Below, piece after piece: positions 16,779 through 24,554 of a DNA stretch of 51,811 nt. The notes under the pieces were generated by a model, which was not told the origin of the DNA, did not search any database, and was given only the letters and a program-made list of their open reading frames with translations. The stretch's first letter is position 1, and the number at the start of each line of letters is the position of its first letter. Location of the stretch: the NCBI GenBank assembly GCA_030149525.1, contig JASBRJ010000230.1, positions 1-51,811 of the forward strand, in the 5' to 3' direction. The translations under genes and the position numbers were made by a program. The DNA is from a bacterium (GTDB lineage Bacteria; Vulcanimicrobiota; Xenobia; Xenobiales; JADMJV01).

Positions 16779-17582
16779 ATGTCACAAAGCAACGGAGCGA
16801 CTTCGAAACTCCAAGAGAGATTGGCGGACGCCGGCACTGTTGATAATTTGCTGCAGATTCTGGACAAACTGGAAGTTGCGGCGTTCGCACTCAACGCGGC
16901 GGATGGTTTTCTCAAACGTGGGGAGGAGATTGCGGACAATGTTGCCGACACCATTTCCGACGCCAAGCTGAGCACCTCTCTCAAAGCCGACGACCTTCAG
17001 GAAGGTCTTGCCCTTCTGCCCGATCTGATCAAGCTTGGAGCGATCGCCCGAGACTTGCTCAACGATCCTCAGATCCGTGGGCTTCTCGACCTTCTACGGG
17101 AGCCGGGTAACGCCCAGGCGCTTCGGAGTTTGTTGCAGAACGCCGAACTCATCGCTTTCGGGCTGGAAGCACTCAAAGGGTTTCTGGGGCGCTCCGAAGA
17201 GGTGATCGAAAACGTGACTCAGGGAGTGGGTGAGGCTCGTCAGGCTGCCGAAGGCCTTAAGGGTATGGCCAATCGCCTTCCGGAAATGATGGAGACTCTA
17301 CCGCTTCTGGCCGACACGACTCAGCAGCTCAAAGAGTCCGGCGTCTTCGAGAAGAAGCCGGTGGAAGTTGTGGGTAAGGCCGGTCGAGCCGCAGCCCATG
17401 CTTATAACCAAACCATCCATGAAGACAAGACCGATGTTGGCGTTCTTCAACTCATGACGGCTATGCGCGATCCTGACATCAAGTCAGCTGTTTCTTTCGC
17501 CTACCACATGGCTCAGCATTTCGGGAAACAGATAAACGATCGAAAGAAGAATGTCAGTGCACGAACTCTCGATCGCGCGTAA
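16779..17582 (+). CDS. DUF1641-like helical protein, first gene of the hydrogenase operon
   Basis: The ATG at 16779 follows a GGGGGG ribosome site at the right distance; an in-frame ATG 21 bases earlier has none. The product is about 267 residues and almost wholly helical, with amphipathic repeats (NLLQILDKLEVAAFALNAAD; LRSLLQNAELIAFGLEALKGFL). It has no cysteine cluster and no membrane segment. The pattern resembles DUF1641, found next to hydrogenase and other redox operons, with unknown role. Its 3' end overlaps hypA by 26 bases, so it belongs to the operon. A scaffold or membrane-association role is only inference. Confidence 0.6.
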   Translation: MSQSNGATSKLQERLADAGTVDNLLQILDKLEVAAFALNAADGFLKRGEEIADNVADTISDAKLSTSLKADDLQEGLALLPDLIKLGAIARDLLNDPQIRGLLDLLREPGNAQALRSLLQNAELIAFGLEALKGFLGRSEEVIENVTQGVGEARQAAEGLKGMANRLPEMMETLPLLADTTQQLKESGVFEKKPVEVVGKAGRAAAHAYNQTIHEDKTDVGVLQLMTAMRDPDIKSAVSFAYHMAQHFGKQINDRKKNVSARTLDRA

Positions 17583-17925
17583 TATCGTCGAGATAGTGTC
17601 TCAGGTTGCCATGGAGGAGAAGTCCCCTCGAGTCAGCGTGATCCATCTGCAGATCGGGGCACTCTCTTGCGTTGTTCCCTCGGCGCTCGAGTTCGCTTTC
17701 GAGGTAGCCTCCCAGGGCACTCCTACTGAAGGGGCCCGCCTCCAGATGGAGTGTATGCCTGTGGTGGTTCATTGTGATAGTTGCGAAACTGAGGTGGCTT
17801 TAGAGTCACCTCAGTCTTTTCGTTGCCCTCGGTGTGCTCAACCCACTCCCACTCTCGTTTCAGGTCGAGAACTTGAGATTTCGCGAGTGGAGCTTGAAGA
17901 GGAGCCGATCTGTGCGCACGGTTGA
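17557..17925 (+). CDS. hypA: HypA, nickel insertion protein for [NiFe]-hydrogenase
   Basis: I set the start at GTG 17557 rather than ATG 17551. It gives M-H-E-L-S-I-A, restoring the invariant second-position His and adjacent Glu that bind nickel in HypA; a GAAAGAAGA ribosome site sits before it. The product is about 122 residues, the family's normal size. The zinc site is CDSC (about residue 70) plus CPRC (about residue 90). HypA delivers Ni to the large subunit with HypB. It overlaps the preceding gene by 26 bases and the hypB start by 14. Confidence 0.93.
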   Translation: MHELSIARNIVEIVSQVAMEEKSPRVSVIHLQIGALSCVVPSALEFAFEVASQGTPTEGARLQMECMPVVVHCDSCETEVALESPQSFRCPRCAQPTPTLVSGRELEISRVELEEEPICAHG

Positions 17926-18595
17926 CGTCAAACAGGGGATCCTTAGCAAGAATGACCGCCTAGCCCGAAAGCTTCGTCAGAGGTTTGAAGAGGCAGGCGT
18001 CTACGTTCTTAATATGGTTTCAAGCCCCGGGACGGGCAAGACAGAGCTCCTCCAGCGGACGCTCAAGGAACTCTCGGAGGCCGGTTACAAAGTGGCGGCA
18101 CTAGTAGGAGACCTCCAGACCGACAACGATGCCAAACGCTTGCAGAAGAGTGGCGTTCCGGTTCGTCAGATCACAACCTCCGGACTGTGCCACTTAGAAG
18201 CGCAGATGGTGGAAGAGCATCTGGCAGACTGGAACCTTGCCGACTACGATTTTCTGTTTGTGGAAAATGTGGGCAATCTGGTCTGTCCTTCTTCTTTCGA
18301 CCTGGGAGAACAGCTTCGCATCGCCCTGCTCTCGGTCACCGAGGGGGAAGACAAGCCGCTCAAATACCCGCCGATTTTCTCCTCTGCTCACGTCGCTGTT
18401 ATCACTAAGGCCGATCTGGCGGAAGCTTGCGAGTTTCAAGCTGAGTCGGCCTACGAGAACTTACAATCAGTCCATCCGAACATAACCGTTCTGACCACCT
18501 CGGCCCGCACAGGTCTGGGGTTTTTAGAATGGCTCGACTATCTCACACAACAACGCCGAGCCTGGCTCGACGAATTGAAGGGAGCAGCTGTATGA
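17912..18595 (+). CDS. hypB: HypB, GTPase for nickel delivery to [NiFe]-hydrogenase
   Basis: GTG 17912 is preceded by GAGGAG at the right spacing and gives MRTVDVKQGILSKNDRLA, the usual HypB opening. The product has 227 residues. Walker A is SSPGTGKTELL (about residues 37-47), followed by VGDLQTDNDA. The metal site of the G domain is visible as GLCHLEA and NLVCPSSFDLGE. TKADL is the NKxD-like guanine motif. The N-terminal CxxCGC and His-rich nickel-storage stretch of some HypBs are absent, so this is the minimal type. Start and stop overlap neighbours on both sides (hypA 14 bases, small subunit ATGA). Confidence 0.95.
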   Translation: MRTVDVKQGILSKNDRLARKLRQRFEEAGVYVLNMVSSPGTGKTELLQRTLKELSEAGYKVAALVGDLQTDNDAKRLQKSGVPVRQITTSGLCHLEAQMVEEHLADWNLADYDFLFVENVGNLVCPSSFDLGEQLRIALLSVTEGEDKPLKYPPIFSSAHVAVITKADLAEACEFQAESAYENLQSVHPNITVLTTSARTGLGFLEWLDYLTQQRRAWLDELKGAAV

Positions 18596-19563
18596 CCTCC
18601 GTTTTATGGTTCCAGGGAGGGGCCTGTAGCGGCAATACGATGTCATTCTTGAATGCAGAGGAACCGAGTGTATGTGATCTGATCACCGATTTTGGGATTG
18701 AGGTCATATGGCACCCCTCGCTGGGAATGGAACTGGGAGACCAGGCCAAGAAAATCTTTCACGACTGTGCCAAAGGAGAGCGCCCGGTAGACATTTTTGT
18801 CTTCGAGGGAACGGTTATCCAGGGGCCGAACGGTTCCGGCCGCTACGACATGTTCGCCGACCGGCCTATGAAGGACTGGGTAACCGAACTCGCCGCCCAG
18901 GCTCAATTAGTGGTTGCGGTGGGCGACTGCGCTTGCTGGGGCGGTATTCCCGCCACCTCACCTAACCCCACCGACTCGGTGGGACTTCAGTATCTCAAAC
19001 GCGCCCACGGCGGGTATCTGGGAGCGGATTTTCGCTCCAAAATGGGGCTTCCGGTTATCAACATACCAGGTTGTCCCGCGCACCCTGACTGGATCACTCA
19101 AATCCTGGTGGCCCTGGCCGCCGGACGAGCCGGGGATTTGGCCCTGGACGACCTGCAACGGCCCGCGACGTTCTTTACGACCTTCACTCAAACCGGCTGC
19201 ACTCGGGTTCAGTTCTTCGAGTACAAACAGTCGCCCACGGAATTCGGACAGGGTACTCGAAAAGGCTGTCTGTTTTATGAGTTTGGTTGCCGCGGGCCGA
19301 TGACTCGCTCTCCATGCAACCGCATTCTGTGGAATCGCCAGTCCTCCAAAACCCGTGCAGGTATGCCCTGTACCGGTTGTACGGAGCCGGAATTCCCCTT
19401 CTTCGACCTGGCTCCCGGAACGGTCTTCAAGACCCAGAAAATAGCCGGGTCCATTCCCAAGGAAGTACCCACGGGTACCGACCACGTCACATACATGGCT
19501 CACGCCGCCGCGGCTCGAGTGGCTGCACCGCAGTGGAGCAAAGAAGACATGTTTGTGGTCTAG
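18592..19563 (+). CDS. hhyS: [NiFe]-hydrogenase small subunit, group 1h/actinobacterial type
   Basis: The ATG overlaps the hypB stop (ATGA). The product has 323 residues with no Tat signal peptide, as in group 1h enzymes, which face the cytoplasm. Cluster ligands: a single Cys in GGACSGNTMS (C12) where most groups have CxxC, then C113 (GDCACWGG) and C161 (IPGCPAHPDW) for the proximal cluster. C203, C226 and C233 serve the distal cluster, and C242, C260 and C263 the medial one. In the characterised Ralstonia actinobacterial-type enzyme an Asp supplies the fourth proximal ligand, which fits the missing Cys here. The subunit relays electrons from H2. These enzymes oxidise atmospheric-level H2 and tolerate oxygen; that property is inferred from the subgroup. 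Confidence 0.93.
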   Translation: MTSVLWFQGGACSGNTMSFLNAEEPSVCDLITDFGIEVIWHPSLGMELGDQAKKIFHDCAKGERPVDIFVFEGTVIQGPNGSGRYDMFADRPMKDWVTELAAQAQLVVAVGDCACWGGIPATSPNPTDSVGLQYLKRAHGGYLGADFRSKMGLPVINIPGCPAHPDWITQILVALAAGRAGDLALDDLQRPATFFTTFTQTGCTRVQFFEYKQSPTEFGQGTRKGCLFYEFGCRGPMTRSPCNRILWNRQSSKTRAGMPCTGCTEPEFPFFDLAPGTVFKTQKIAGSIPKEVPTGTDHVTYMAHAAAARVAAPQWSKEDMFVV

Positions 19564-19567
19564 GAGG
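19562..19567 (+). promoter_or_regulatory. strong Shine-Dalgarno fixing the TTG start of the large subunit
   Basis: AGGAGG lies eight bases before the TTG at 19576. No ATG or GTG is available near the conserved N-terminus, so this site decides the start. Confidence 0.75.
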
Positions 19568-19575
19568 TAAAACAA

Positions 19576-21192
19576 TTGGCTAAAACAAAATCCAAAGAGC
19601 TTCATATCAGCCCTCTGGGGCGTGTGGAGGGAGACCTGGACCTTCGGGTTACGGTGGACGACGGCACGGTCACCGATGCATTCACTACAGCGGGGATGTT
19701 TCGCGGGTTCGAAATGATCTTGAAAGGGAAAGACCCTCAGGCCGGCCTGATCGTCACTCCGAGGATCTGCGGTATCTGCGGCGGCAGTCACTTATACAAG
19801 GCTGTCTACGCCTTGGACACCGCCTGGAAGACCGAGGTGCCGCCCAACGGTACTCGAATCCGTAACATTGCGCAGGCGTGCGAAACTCTTCAGAGTATTC
19901 CCAGATGGTTCTACGCCATTTTTGCCATCGACCTGGTCAACAAGAACTACGCAAAAGCCAAAGGATACGACGAGGCTGTACGTCGCTTCTCGCCCTTTGT
20001 GGGAACCAGCTATGAGCCGGGTGTCACCCTCTCGGGAAAACCAGTTGAGATCTACGCCATCTTCGGAGGTCAATGGCCTCACTCAAGCTTCATGATTCCT
20101 GGTGGCGTCATGTGTGGGCCGACTCTCTCCGATATCACCCGTTCCATCGCTATTCTGGAGTACTGGAAAGATGAATGGTTGGAGAAGAAATGGCTCGGCT
20201 GTTCTGTGGATCGCTGGTTGGAGAACAAGACCTGGAACGACATCCTGGAGTGGGCCGACGAGAACGACAGTCAGCGAAATTCCGACTGCGGTTTCTTCAT
20301 CCGCTATGCCCAGGAGATCGGACTGGATAAGTACGGTCAGGGTTGCGGAGCTTTTCTTGCCACCGGCACCTTCCTGCACCCGGACCACTATACCAAGCCA
20401 ACCATCGAAGGTCGAAACGCTGCCCTCATTGCCCGCTCCGGAATCTGGGACGGCGAGGGATACCACGAGTTCGACCAGGCCAAGGTCAGAGAAGATCACA
20501 CCCACTCCTTCTTCAAAGGCAAGGGCGCGCTTCATCCTTTCGAGGGGCGAACCGAGCCGCTGGATCCCAAAGATGCCGCCAAAGAGAACAAGTACAGTTG
20601 GGCTAAAGCTCCTCGCTACGATGTTGCGGGCAAGGGTCTTATACCGCTTGAGACCGGACCGCTTTCGCGACAGGTGATGGCCGGACAGGGTAACGCCAAA
20701 GACTATCAGGACCACGACGGCCTCTTCTCAGACGCGATCAAAACGGTGGGACCGAGTGTTCTGGTTCGGGTTATGGCTCGAATGCATGAAGCGGCGAAGT
20801 ACTACAAACTCACCCGCAAGTGGCTGGATGAGGTGGATCTGCACGACAAGTTCTACATCAAGCCGGTTGAGCACGACGAAGGTCAAGGGTTCGGAGCCAC
20901 GGAAGCCGCTCGAGGGGCTCTCTGTGATTGGATCAAGATCAAAGACGGCAAGATCGAGAACTATCAGGTGGTCACGCCAACGGCATGGAACATTGGGCCT
21001 CAGGACGGGGAGAAGACCCACGGTCCTATGGAGCAAGCCTTCATCGGCACGACCATCAAAGATATGGAAGATCCGGTGGAGCTTGGACATGTGGCCCGAA
21101 GCTACGACTCCTGTTTGGTGTGCACTGTGCACGCCTACGACGCCAAAAGCGGAAAGCAACTCACCAAGTTTCAGGTGAACAATTTCTGCTAG
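19576..21192 (+). CDS. hhyL: [NiFe]-hydrogenase large (catalytic) subunit, group 1h/actinobacterial type
   Basis: A 538-residue catalytic subunit carrying the NiFe(CN)2CO centre. The L1 motif is TPRICGICGGSHLYKA (C65 and C68). The L2 motif is DSCLVCTVH (C513, C516, H519); it has Ser where most groups have Pro. After H519 a 19-residue tail ends FQVNNFC, the peptide expected to be removed by the maturation protease encoded next. The N-terminal LGRVEGD is the usual opening. It starts with TTG behind a strong AGGAGG, 12 bases after the small subunit. With the small subunit it forms the H2-oxidising dimer. No cytochrome b partner is encoded nearby. Confidence 0.95.
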   Translation: MAKTKSKELHISPLGRVEGDLDLRVTVDDGTVTDAFTTAGMFRGFEMILKGKDPQAGLIVTPRICGICGGSHLYKAVYALDTAWKTEVPPNGTRIRNIAQACETLQSIPRWFYAIFAIDLVNKNYAKAKGYDEAVRRFSPFVGTSYEPGVTLSGKPVEIYAIFGGQWPHSSFMIPGGVMCGPTLSDITRSIAILEYWKDEWLEKKWLGCSVDRWLENKTWNDILEWADENDSQRNSDCGFFIRYAQEIGLDKYGQGCGAFLATGTFLHPDHYTKPTIEGRNAALIARSGIWDGEGYHEFDQAKVREDHTHSFFKGKGALHPFEGRTEPLDPKDAAKENKYSWAKAPRYDVAGKGLIPLETGPLSRQVMAGQGNAKDYQDHDGLFSDAIKTVGPSVLVRVMARMHEAAKYYKLTRKWLDEVDLHDKFYIKPVEHDEGQGFGATEAARGALCDWIKIKDGKIENYQVVTPTAWNIGPQDGEKTHGPMEQAFIGTTIKDMEDPVELGHVARSYDSCLVCTVHAYDAKSGKQLTKFQVNNFC

Positions 21193-21201
21193 GACGCACT
21201 G

Positions 21202-21699
21202 ATGACGAGTCCCATGAGAGTTGAGACCGACTGCCATACACTTGTCATCGGCTGCGGTAACTTGTTGCGAGCCGATGACGGCGTGGGGCCGGTCTTGATC
21301 CGACATATGTGGGAAAGAGGACTTCCTCCGGGGGTTCGTCTGGCAGACGGCGGCACCGCCGGGATGGACGTGGCGTTTCAAATGCGAGGCGCTCAGCGAG
21401 TCATCCTGATCGATGCTTGTTGCTCCGACTCCGAGCCCGGCACTCTTTTTCGGGTGCCGGGCGAAGAGTTGGAGGACTTGCCACCGTTGGAAGGGCTCCA
21501 TAGCCACAGCTTCAGGTGGGACCACGCGTTGGCTTTCGCCCGTTGGTTGCTCAAAGACGAATATCCCACAGATATCCTGGTCTACCTCATCGAGGCGGGG
21601 AATCTCGACCCTGGAATGGAGCTGACACCGCCTGTAGAGAAGACCATGCACGCTCTCATCGACACTCTCCTGGAGGAACTCCGTGAAGGCTCCGGTTAG
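21202..21699 (+). CDS. hydrogenase maturation endopeptidase (HyaD/HupD family)
   Basis: A 165-residue protein, typical for the family. The motif GCGNLLRADDGVG (residues 17-29), an Asp in LIDACCSD (D71) and His residues in HSHSFRWDHALAF (100-112) are the usual nickel-sensing and active-site elements. It should clip the C-terminal tail of the large subunit after nickel insertion. It lies ten bases after the large subunit gene and overlaps the next small gene by 17 bases. I leave the symbol blank because naming differs between hydrogenase groups. Confidence 0.9.
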   Translation: MTSPMRVETDCHTLVIGCGNLLRADDGVGPVLIRHMWERGLPPGVRLADGGTAGMDVAFQMRGAQRVILIDACCSDSEPGTLFRVPGEELEDLPPLEGLHSHSFRWDHALAFARWLLKDEYPTDILVYLIEAGNLDPGMELTPPVEKTMHALIDTLLEELREGSG

Positions 21700-21994
21700 C
21701 GTAGAGCTGGAATTGACCGAGAGCGGCTATCTGCATATCCCGGCCGCGCTGGCCCAGGAGCATTTCCCCCGGGATGTTCTGGTGGTGCTTCCCCGGGGCA
21801 ATGAAGTTTGGCTTTTGCCCACTCGTGGTCCCGAGGCCGGTGGCTTGTTACTCAAGCAGAGAAACCTCAAGGGGGATCGGAGTGTCTTGATATGGGAAGT
21901 CTTACCCGAAGGCACTTCGACCGGCCCGAAGACAGCCTTTTGGGACGAACAACAAGGAGCTCTTCGCATGGCTCTAACGACGACTCCCCAGTGA
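21683..21994 (+). CDS. small conserved-looking hydrogenase operon protein, 103 aa
   Basis: GTG 21683 has TGGAGGAAC just upstream. The product has 103 residues and is rich in beta strands: ELTESGYLHIPAAL, DVLVVLPRGNEVWLLPT and SVLIWEVLP. It resembles a small barrel or AbrB-like/HypC-sized fold by eye only. It has no cysteines, no signal and no membrane helix. It overlaps the protease by 17 bases and the following gene by four (GTGA), so it is translated as part of the hydrogenase operon. I think similar small proteins accompany the large subunit in other group 1h clusters, but I cannot name it. A role in maturation or stability is inference. Confidence 0.65.
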   Translation: MKAPVSVELELTESGYLHIPAALAQEHFPRDVLVVLPRGNEVWLLPTRGPEAGGLLLKQRNLKGDRSVLIWEVLPEGTSTGPKTAFWDEQQGALRMALTTTPQ

Positions 21995-22215
21995 GTTCAG
22001 GACCGCAAAAGGTTGAGACTCGCGTAGTTGAAGAGCAGGGCCGTTGGGTAGTTTATCTCGAGGTCACCTTCTGGGAAGACGACCAAGAATTCCCACTCAA
22101 GACGGTGAAGCATCGAGTTCAGGATTACCCAACCAAGAAGCGGGCGGAAATGGCCGCAGAGATCTATCGTCGGGCAGCCGACAGAGATATGGAAGGACCA
22201 TCATTTGGATTGTGA
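21991..22215 (+). CDS. small hydrogenase operon protein, 74 aa
   Basis: The start was set at GTG 21991, whose GTGA overlaps the stop of the preceding gene, the coupling used throughout this operon. An upstream extension would simply be the shadow of that gene. The product (74 residues, opening MSSGPQKVETRVVEEQGRWV) shows three short strands then a helix (KKRAEMAAEIYRRAADRDM). It is acidic and cysteine-free. It resembles small DUF-type cofactor or adaptor proteins but has no motif I can name. It overlaps the next gene by 11 bases. Confidence 0.6.
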   Translation: MSSGPQKVETRVVEEQGRWVVYLEVTFWEDDQEFPLKTVKHRVQDYPTKKRAEMAAEIYRRAADRDMEGPSFGL

Positions 22216-23335
22216 GCAGATAAGTCGACCCCAGCCGGTCGGTATCCTCGCCCCGCCGGAGGGGTTACTCTTGTGGCCTCAAGAGCAGGCCAAAGCGATA
22301 GGGGAGTCGGGTGAAAGGGCCGGCCGGCCAATTCTTGACGACACTCCCCTGGGGCGCTACAACCGATTCGTCCTGGAACCCGATCTGGAAGTCTACCGGG
22401 CTCTCCAAGAAGAGTTGTCCCAAGAGTTTGCCGGGCTTCTTCACCTCGCCGCCTTCACCGGTGGGGTGGCCTCGCAGCCTCCGGAACCGTTTGGTGAAGG
22501 GGAGTTTCTCGGTCTCTGCAGACTGATTAGAGCTTCCTGGTTTTTCGAACAAGACGAGCCCGAGAAAGCGATCGTTGAGCTTAAGGCTGGAGTAGAGGCC
22601 AGTCGTGAAGCGTCTCCGCTCCTGGCCGCTCAACTGTTGAGTCATCTGGCCGACAGCGAGAGCGGTCCGCACAAAGTTTTGTGTTATCAGGAGGCCATTC
22701 GACTTGCCGGGGAGAGAAATCTGGTGGTTTCGGAACTTTGGCTCAACCTGGGCATAACCTATCAGCAGTTGGCCCAGCAGGGGCAGCGAGGGCCTCTGGT
22801 TGAGGCCGTGTCGTGTTATCAGCGCGCTTTGCAATACTTCACCAAAGAGGAGCATCCCCAGAGCTACGCCTTGGCCCAGAACAATATGGCACTGGCTTAT
22901 CTGTCTATGCCTATGACCGAGGCAAGCGATCAGTTGAGAATGGGAGTCGCCGTCCAAGCGCTTCGAGAAGTTCTCAAAGTCTACACCAGAGAGAACGCGC
23001 CGGCTGCCTGGGCCAGCGCTCAAATGAACCTGGCCAATAGTCTGCAATATCTTCCCAGTGCTCACCCGGAACAGAATCTGGCGGAAGCGGTGGAGATCTA
23101 TGAACAGTTACTGCCGTTGAGAGACCCGGAAACAGATCCGCTAGGTCACGCTCGTCTGCTGGCCAATCAAGCCAACGCCCTGGCACATCTCGGTGTCTTT
23201 CTTCACGCTCGTGAGAAGTTTACCCAAAGTCGAGAGTTTTTTCTGAAGGGCGGCGACCCTGAGTCCGCTCGGGCGGTGGAGGAGCAACTAGAAGCCTTAC
23301 CGGTAGAGAAGGAGAGTCGCCTTGGAGCACTATGA
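22205..23335 (+). CDS. tetratricopeptide-repeat protein of the hydrogenase operon
   Basis: A 376-residue soluble protein starting with TTG, with GGAAGGA about nine bases upstream. Residues about 100-360 are helical pairs of TPR type (SELWLNLGITYQQLAQQGQ; AEAVEIYEQLLPLRDPETDP; ALAQNNMALAYL). TPRs bind other proteins, so this is a likely scaffold or assembly factor for the hydrogenase. The N-terminal 90 residues have a PxxG-rich stretch with no motif I recognise. It overlaps both neighbours by 11-14 bases, which fixes its place in the operon. The family assignment is firm; the role is inferred from context only. Confidence 0.8.
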   Translation: MDCEQISRPQPVGILAPPEGLLLWPQEQAKAIGESGERAGRPILDDTPLGRYNRFVLEPDLEVYRALQEELSQEFAGLLHLAAFTGGVASQPPEPFGEGEFLGLCRLIRASWFFEQDEPEKAIVELKAGVEASREASPLLAAQLLSHLADSESGPHKVLCYQEAIRLAGERNLVVSELWLNLGITYQQLAQQGQRGPLVEAVSCYQRALQYFTKEEHPQSYALAQNNMALAYLSMPMTEASDQLRMGVAVQALREVLKVYTRENAPAAWASAQMNLANSLQYLPSAHPEQNLAEAVEIYEQLLPLRDPETDPLGHARLLANQANALAHLGVFLHAREKFTQSREFFLKGGDPESARAVEEQLEALPVEKESRLGAL

Positions 23336-23681
23336 ACGTCAGCAATTCGATTTTCTCTTAATGACGGCTGTGGAGCGCTTCCAAGAGCGTTTGACCCAAC
23401 GGAATCAAGGATACGAAAAGGCGCTTGAAGGTCTGCGGAGCGACCCCAACGGTGAGGGTATCTGGCTGGACCGCTATGTGGAGGCGATTTTCAACGAGTT
23501 TCTCCTGGACAATATTGAGGGGGCTTGTTTTGTCCTGAGGGCTCTGCCGCGAAGACCGCTTCCCCACCTGCAGGCAGGGGTTGTTCAAGACGTTTTGGTG
23601 GCGGCTGCGCGTCACGCTTTTTCGGAGCTCCTCAGGGCCAAGACTGAAGAGTTTTTGGAACAGACTATGAGTTACTCGTAA
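23322..23681 (+). CDS. small helical hydrogenase operon protein, 119 aa
   Basis: TTG 23322 is preceded by GAAGGAGAG. The product is a 119-residue, mostly helical, cysteine-free protein (FDFLLMTAVERFQERLTQRN; YVEAIFNEFLLDNIEGACFV). It overlaps the TPR gene by 14 bases and ends ten bases before the NifU-Rieske gene. I do not recognise it. Its position between a scaffold and the iron-sulfur protein suggests assembly or adaptor function, which is inference. Confidence 0.65.
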   Translation: MEHYERQQFDFLLMTAVERFQERLTQRNQGYEKALEGLRSDPNGEGIWLDRYVEAIFNEFLLDNIEGACFVLRALPRRPLPHLQAGVVQDVLVAAARHAFSELLRAKTEEFLEQTMSYS

Positions 23682-23690
23682 GGAGACCGG

Positions 23691-24554
23691 ATGGAGTTCG
23701 AAAAGTTAGCGGAAGCGGTCGATATTGCGGTTAAAGAGATGGAAAAGCTCGAACCCGAGGCCAAAAAAAAGGCGCGGGAAGTCAAGAAGGCTATCGAGGA
23801 CTTCCATAAACCGGGTATCACCGCCATCGTAAAGAAACTTAAAGACGACCCAAGGGGAAAAGAGCTGCTTTTTGAGTTGGTCGATGAACCCGAAGTCCAC
23901 GCCATATTCGCCCTTCACGGGTTAGTCCGGGTCGACCCCACCACTCACGCTTCTCGTGTTCTTGAAATGGTGAAACCTTACATGCAAAGTCACGGGGGGG
24001 ATGTTGAGCTTGTCAAGGTGGAGGGCTCGGTGGCGTTCGTTCGATTGCTGGGAAGTTGTAACGGATGCTCAATGTCCTCGGTCACGCTCCGCGATGGAGT
24101 GACCGAAGCTTTGGTCAATAACGTGCCCTCTATCGAGAGTGTGGAGGTGGTACCCAACGAGCCCACGGCAGGAGTCATCTCGCTTTCCTCTGTGGGGATG
24201 ATCGAGCGGGGCTGGCTGGAAGGCCCTCCCATCAGCGAAGTTCCTCAAGGTAAAGCCGTCCGAGTGGATGGTGAGAATGGAGACTCCGCCGTAGTGGTCA
24301 ATTTAGAGAACAGCTTCTTTGCCTACCGAAACGCTTGTGCTCATCAGGGATTACCTCTCGATGGCGGCATGGTGGATCCCGAGAACGGTACACTCACCTG
24401 CCCCTGGCACGGATTTAGCTTCGATGCCCGAAGCGGAGAGTGTTTTACCGCCCCTGCCGCTCAGTTGGAGCCGCTTCCTTTGAAGGTGGAAAACGATCGG
24501 GTCTGGATTCGCCTGGGGACCGAAGTCAAGATGAAGGCTTTGAACCAGGCGTGA
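23691..24554 (+). CDS. NifU-domain/Rieske [2Fe-2S] fusion protein of the hydrogenase operon
   Basis: A 287-residue protein. Residues 1-80 are a helical N-terminal part rich in Lys and Glu. Residues about 85-155 are a NifU C-terminal-type domain with the Cys pair GSCNGCSMSS (C123, C126), able to hold an Fe-S cluster. Residues about 175-275 are a Rieske domain with CAHQG (C216, H218) and CPWHGFSFD (C237, H240), the full ligand set for a [2Fe-2S] cluster. Mycobacteria carry related iron-sulfur proteins (HucE, HhyE) in their atmospheric H2 hydrogenase operons, where they are required for H2 oxidation. I infer that this protein takes electrons from the hydrogenase towards the respiratory chain. 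An ATG is preceded by AAGGAG. Confidence 0.88.
   Translation: MEFEKLAEAVDIAVKEMEKLEPEAKKKAREVKKAIEDFHKPGITAIVKKLKDDPRGKELLFELVDEPEVHAIFALHGLVRVDPTTHASRVLEMVKPYMQSHGGDVELVKVEGSVAFVRLLGSCNGCSMSSVTLRDGVTEALVNNVPSIESVEVVPNEPTAGVISLSSVGMIERGWLEGPPISEVPQGKAVRVDGENGDSAVVVNLENSFFAYRNACAHQGLPLDGGMVDPENGTLTCPWHGFSFDARSGECFTAPAAQLEPLPLKVENDRVWIRLGTEVKMKALNQA

Noticed and set aside
20728-21651. 307-codon frame on the minus strand
   Set aside because: It is antisense to the hydrogenase large subunit and its protease.
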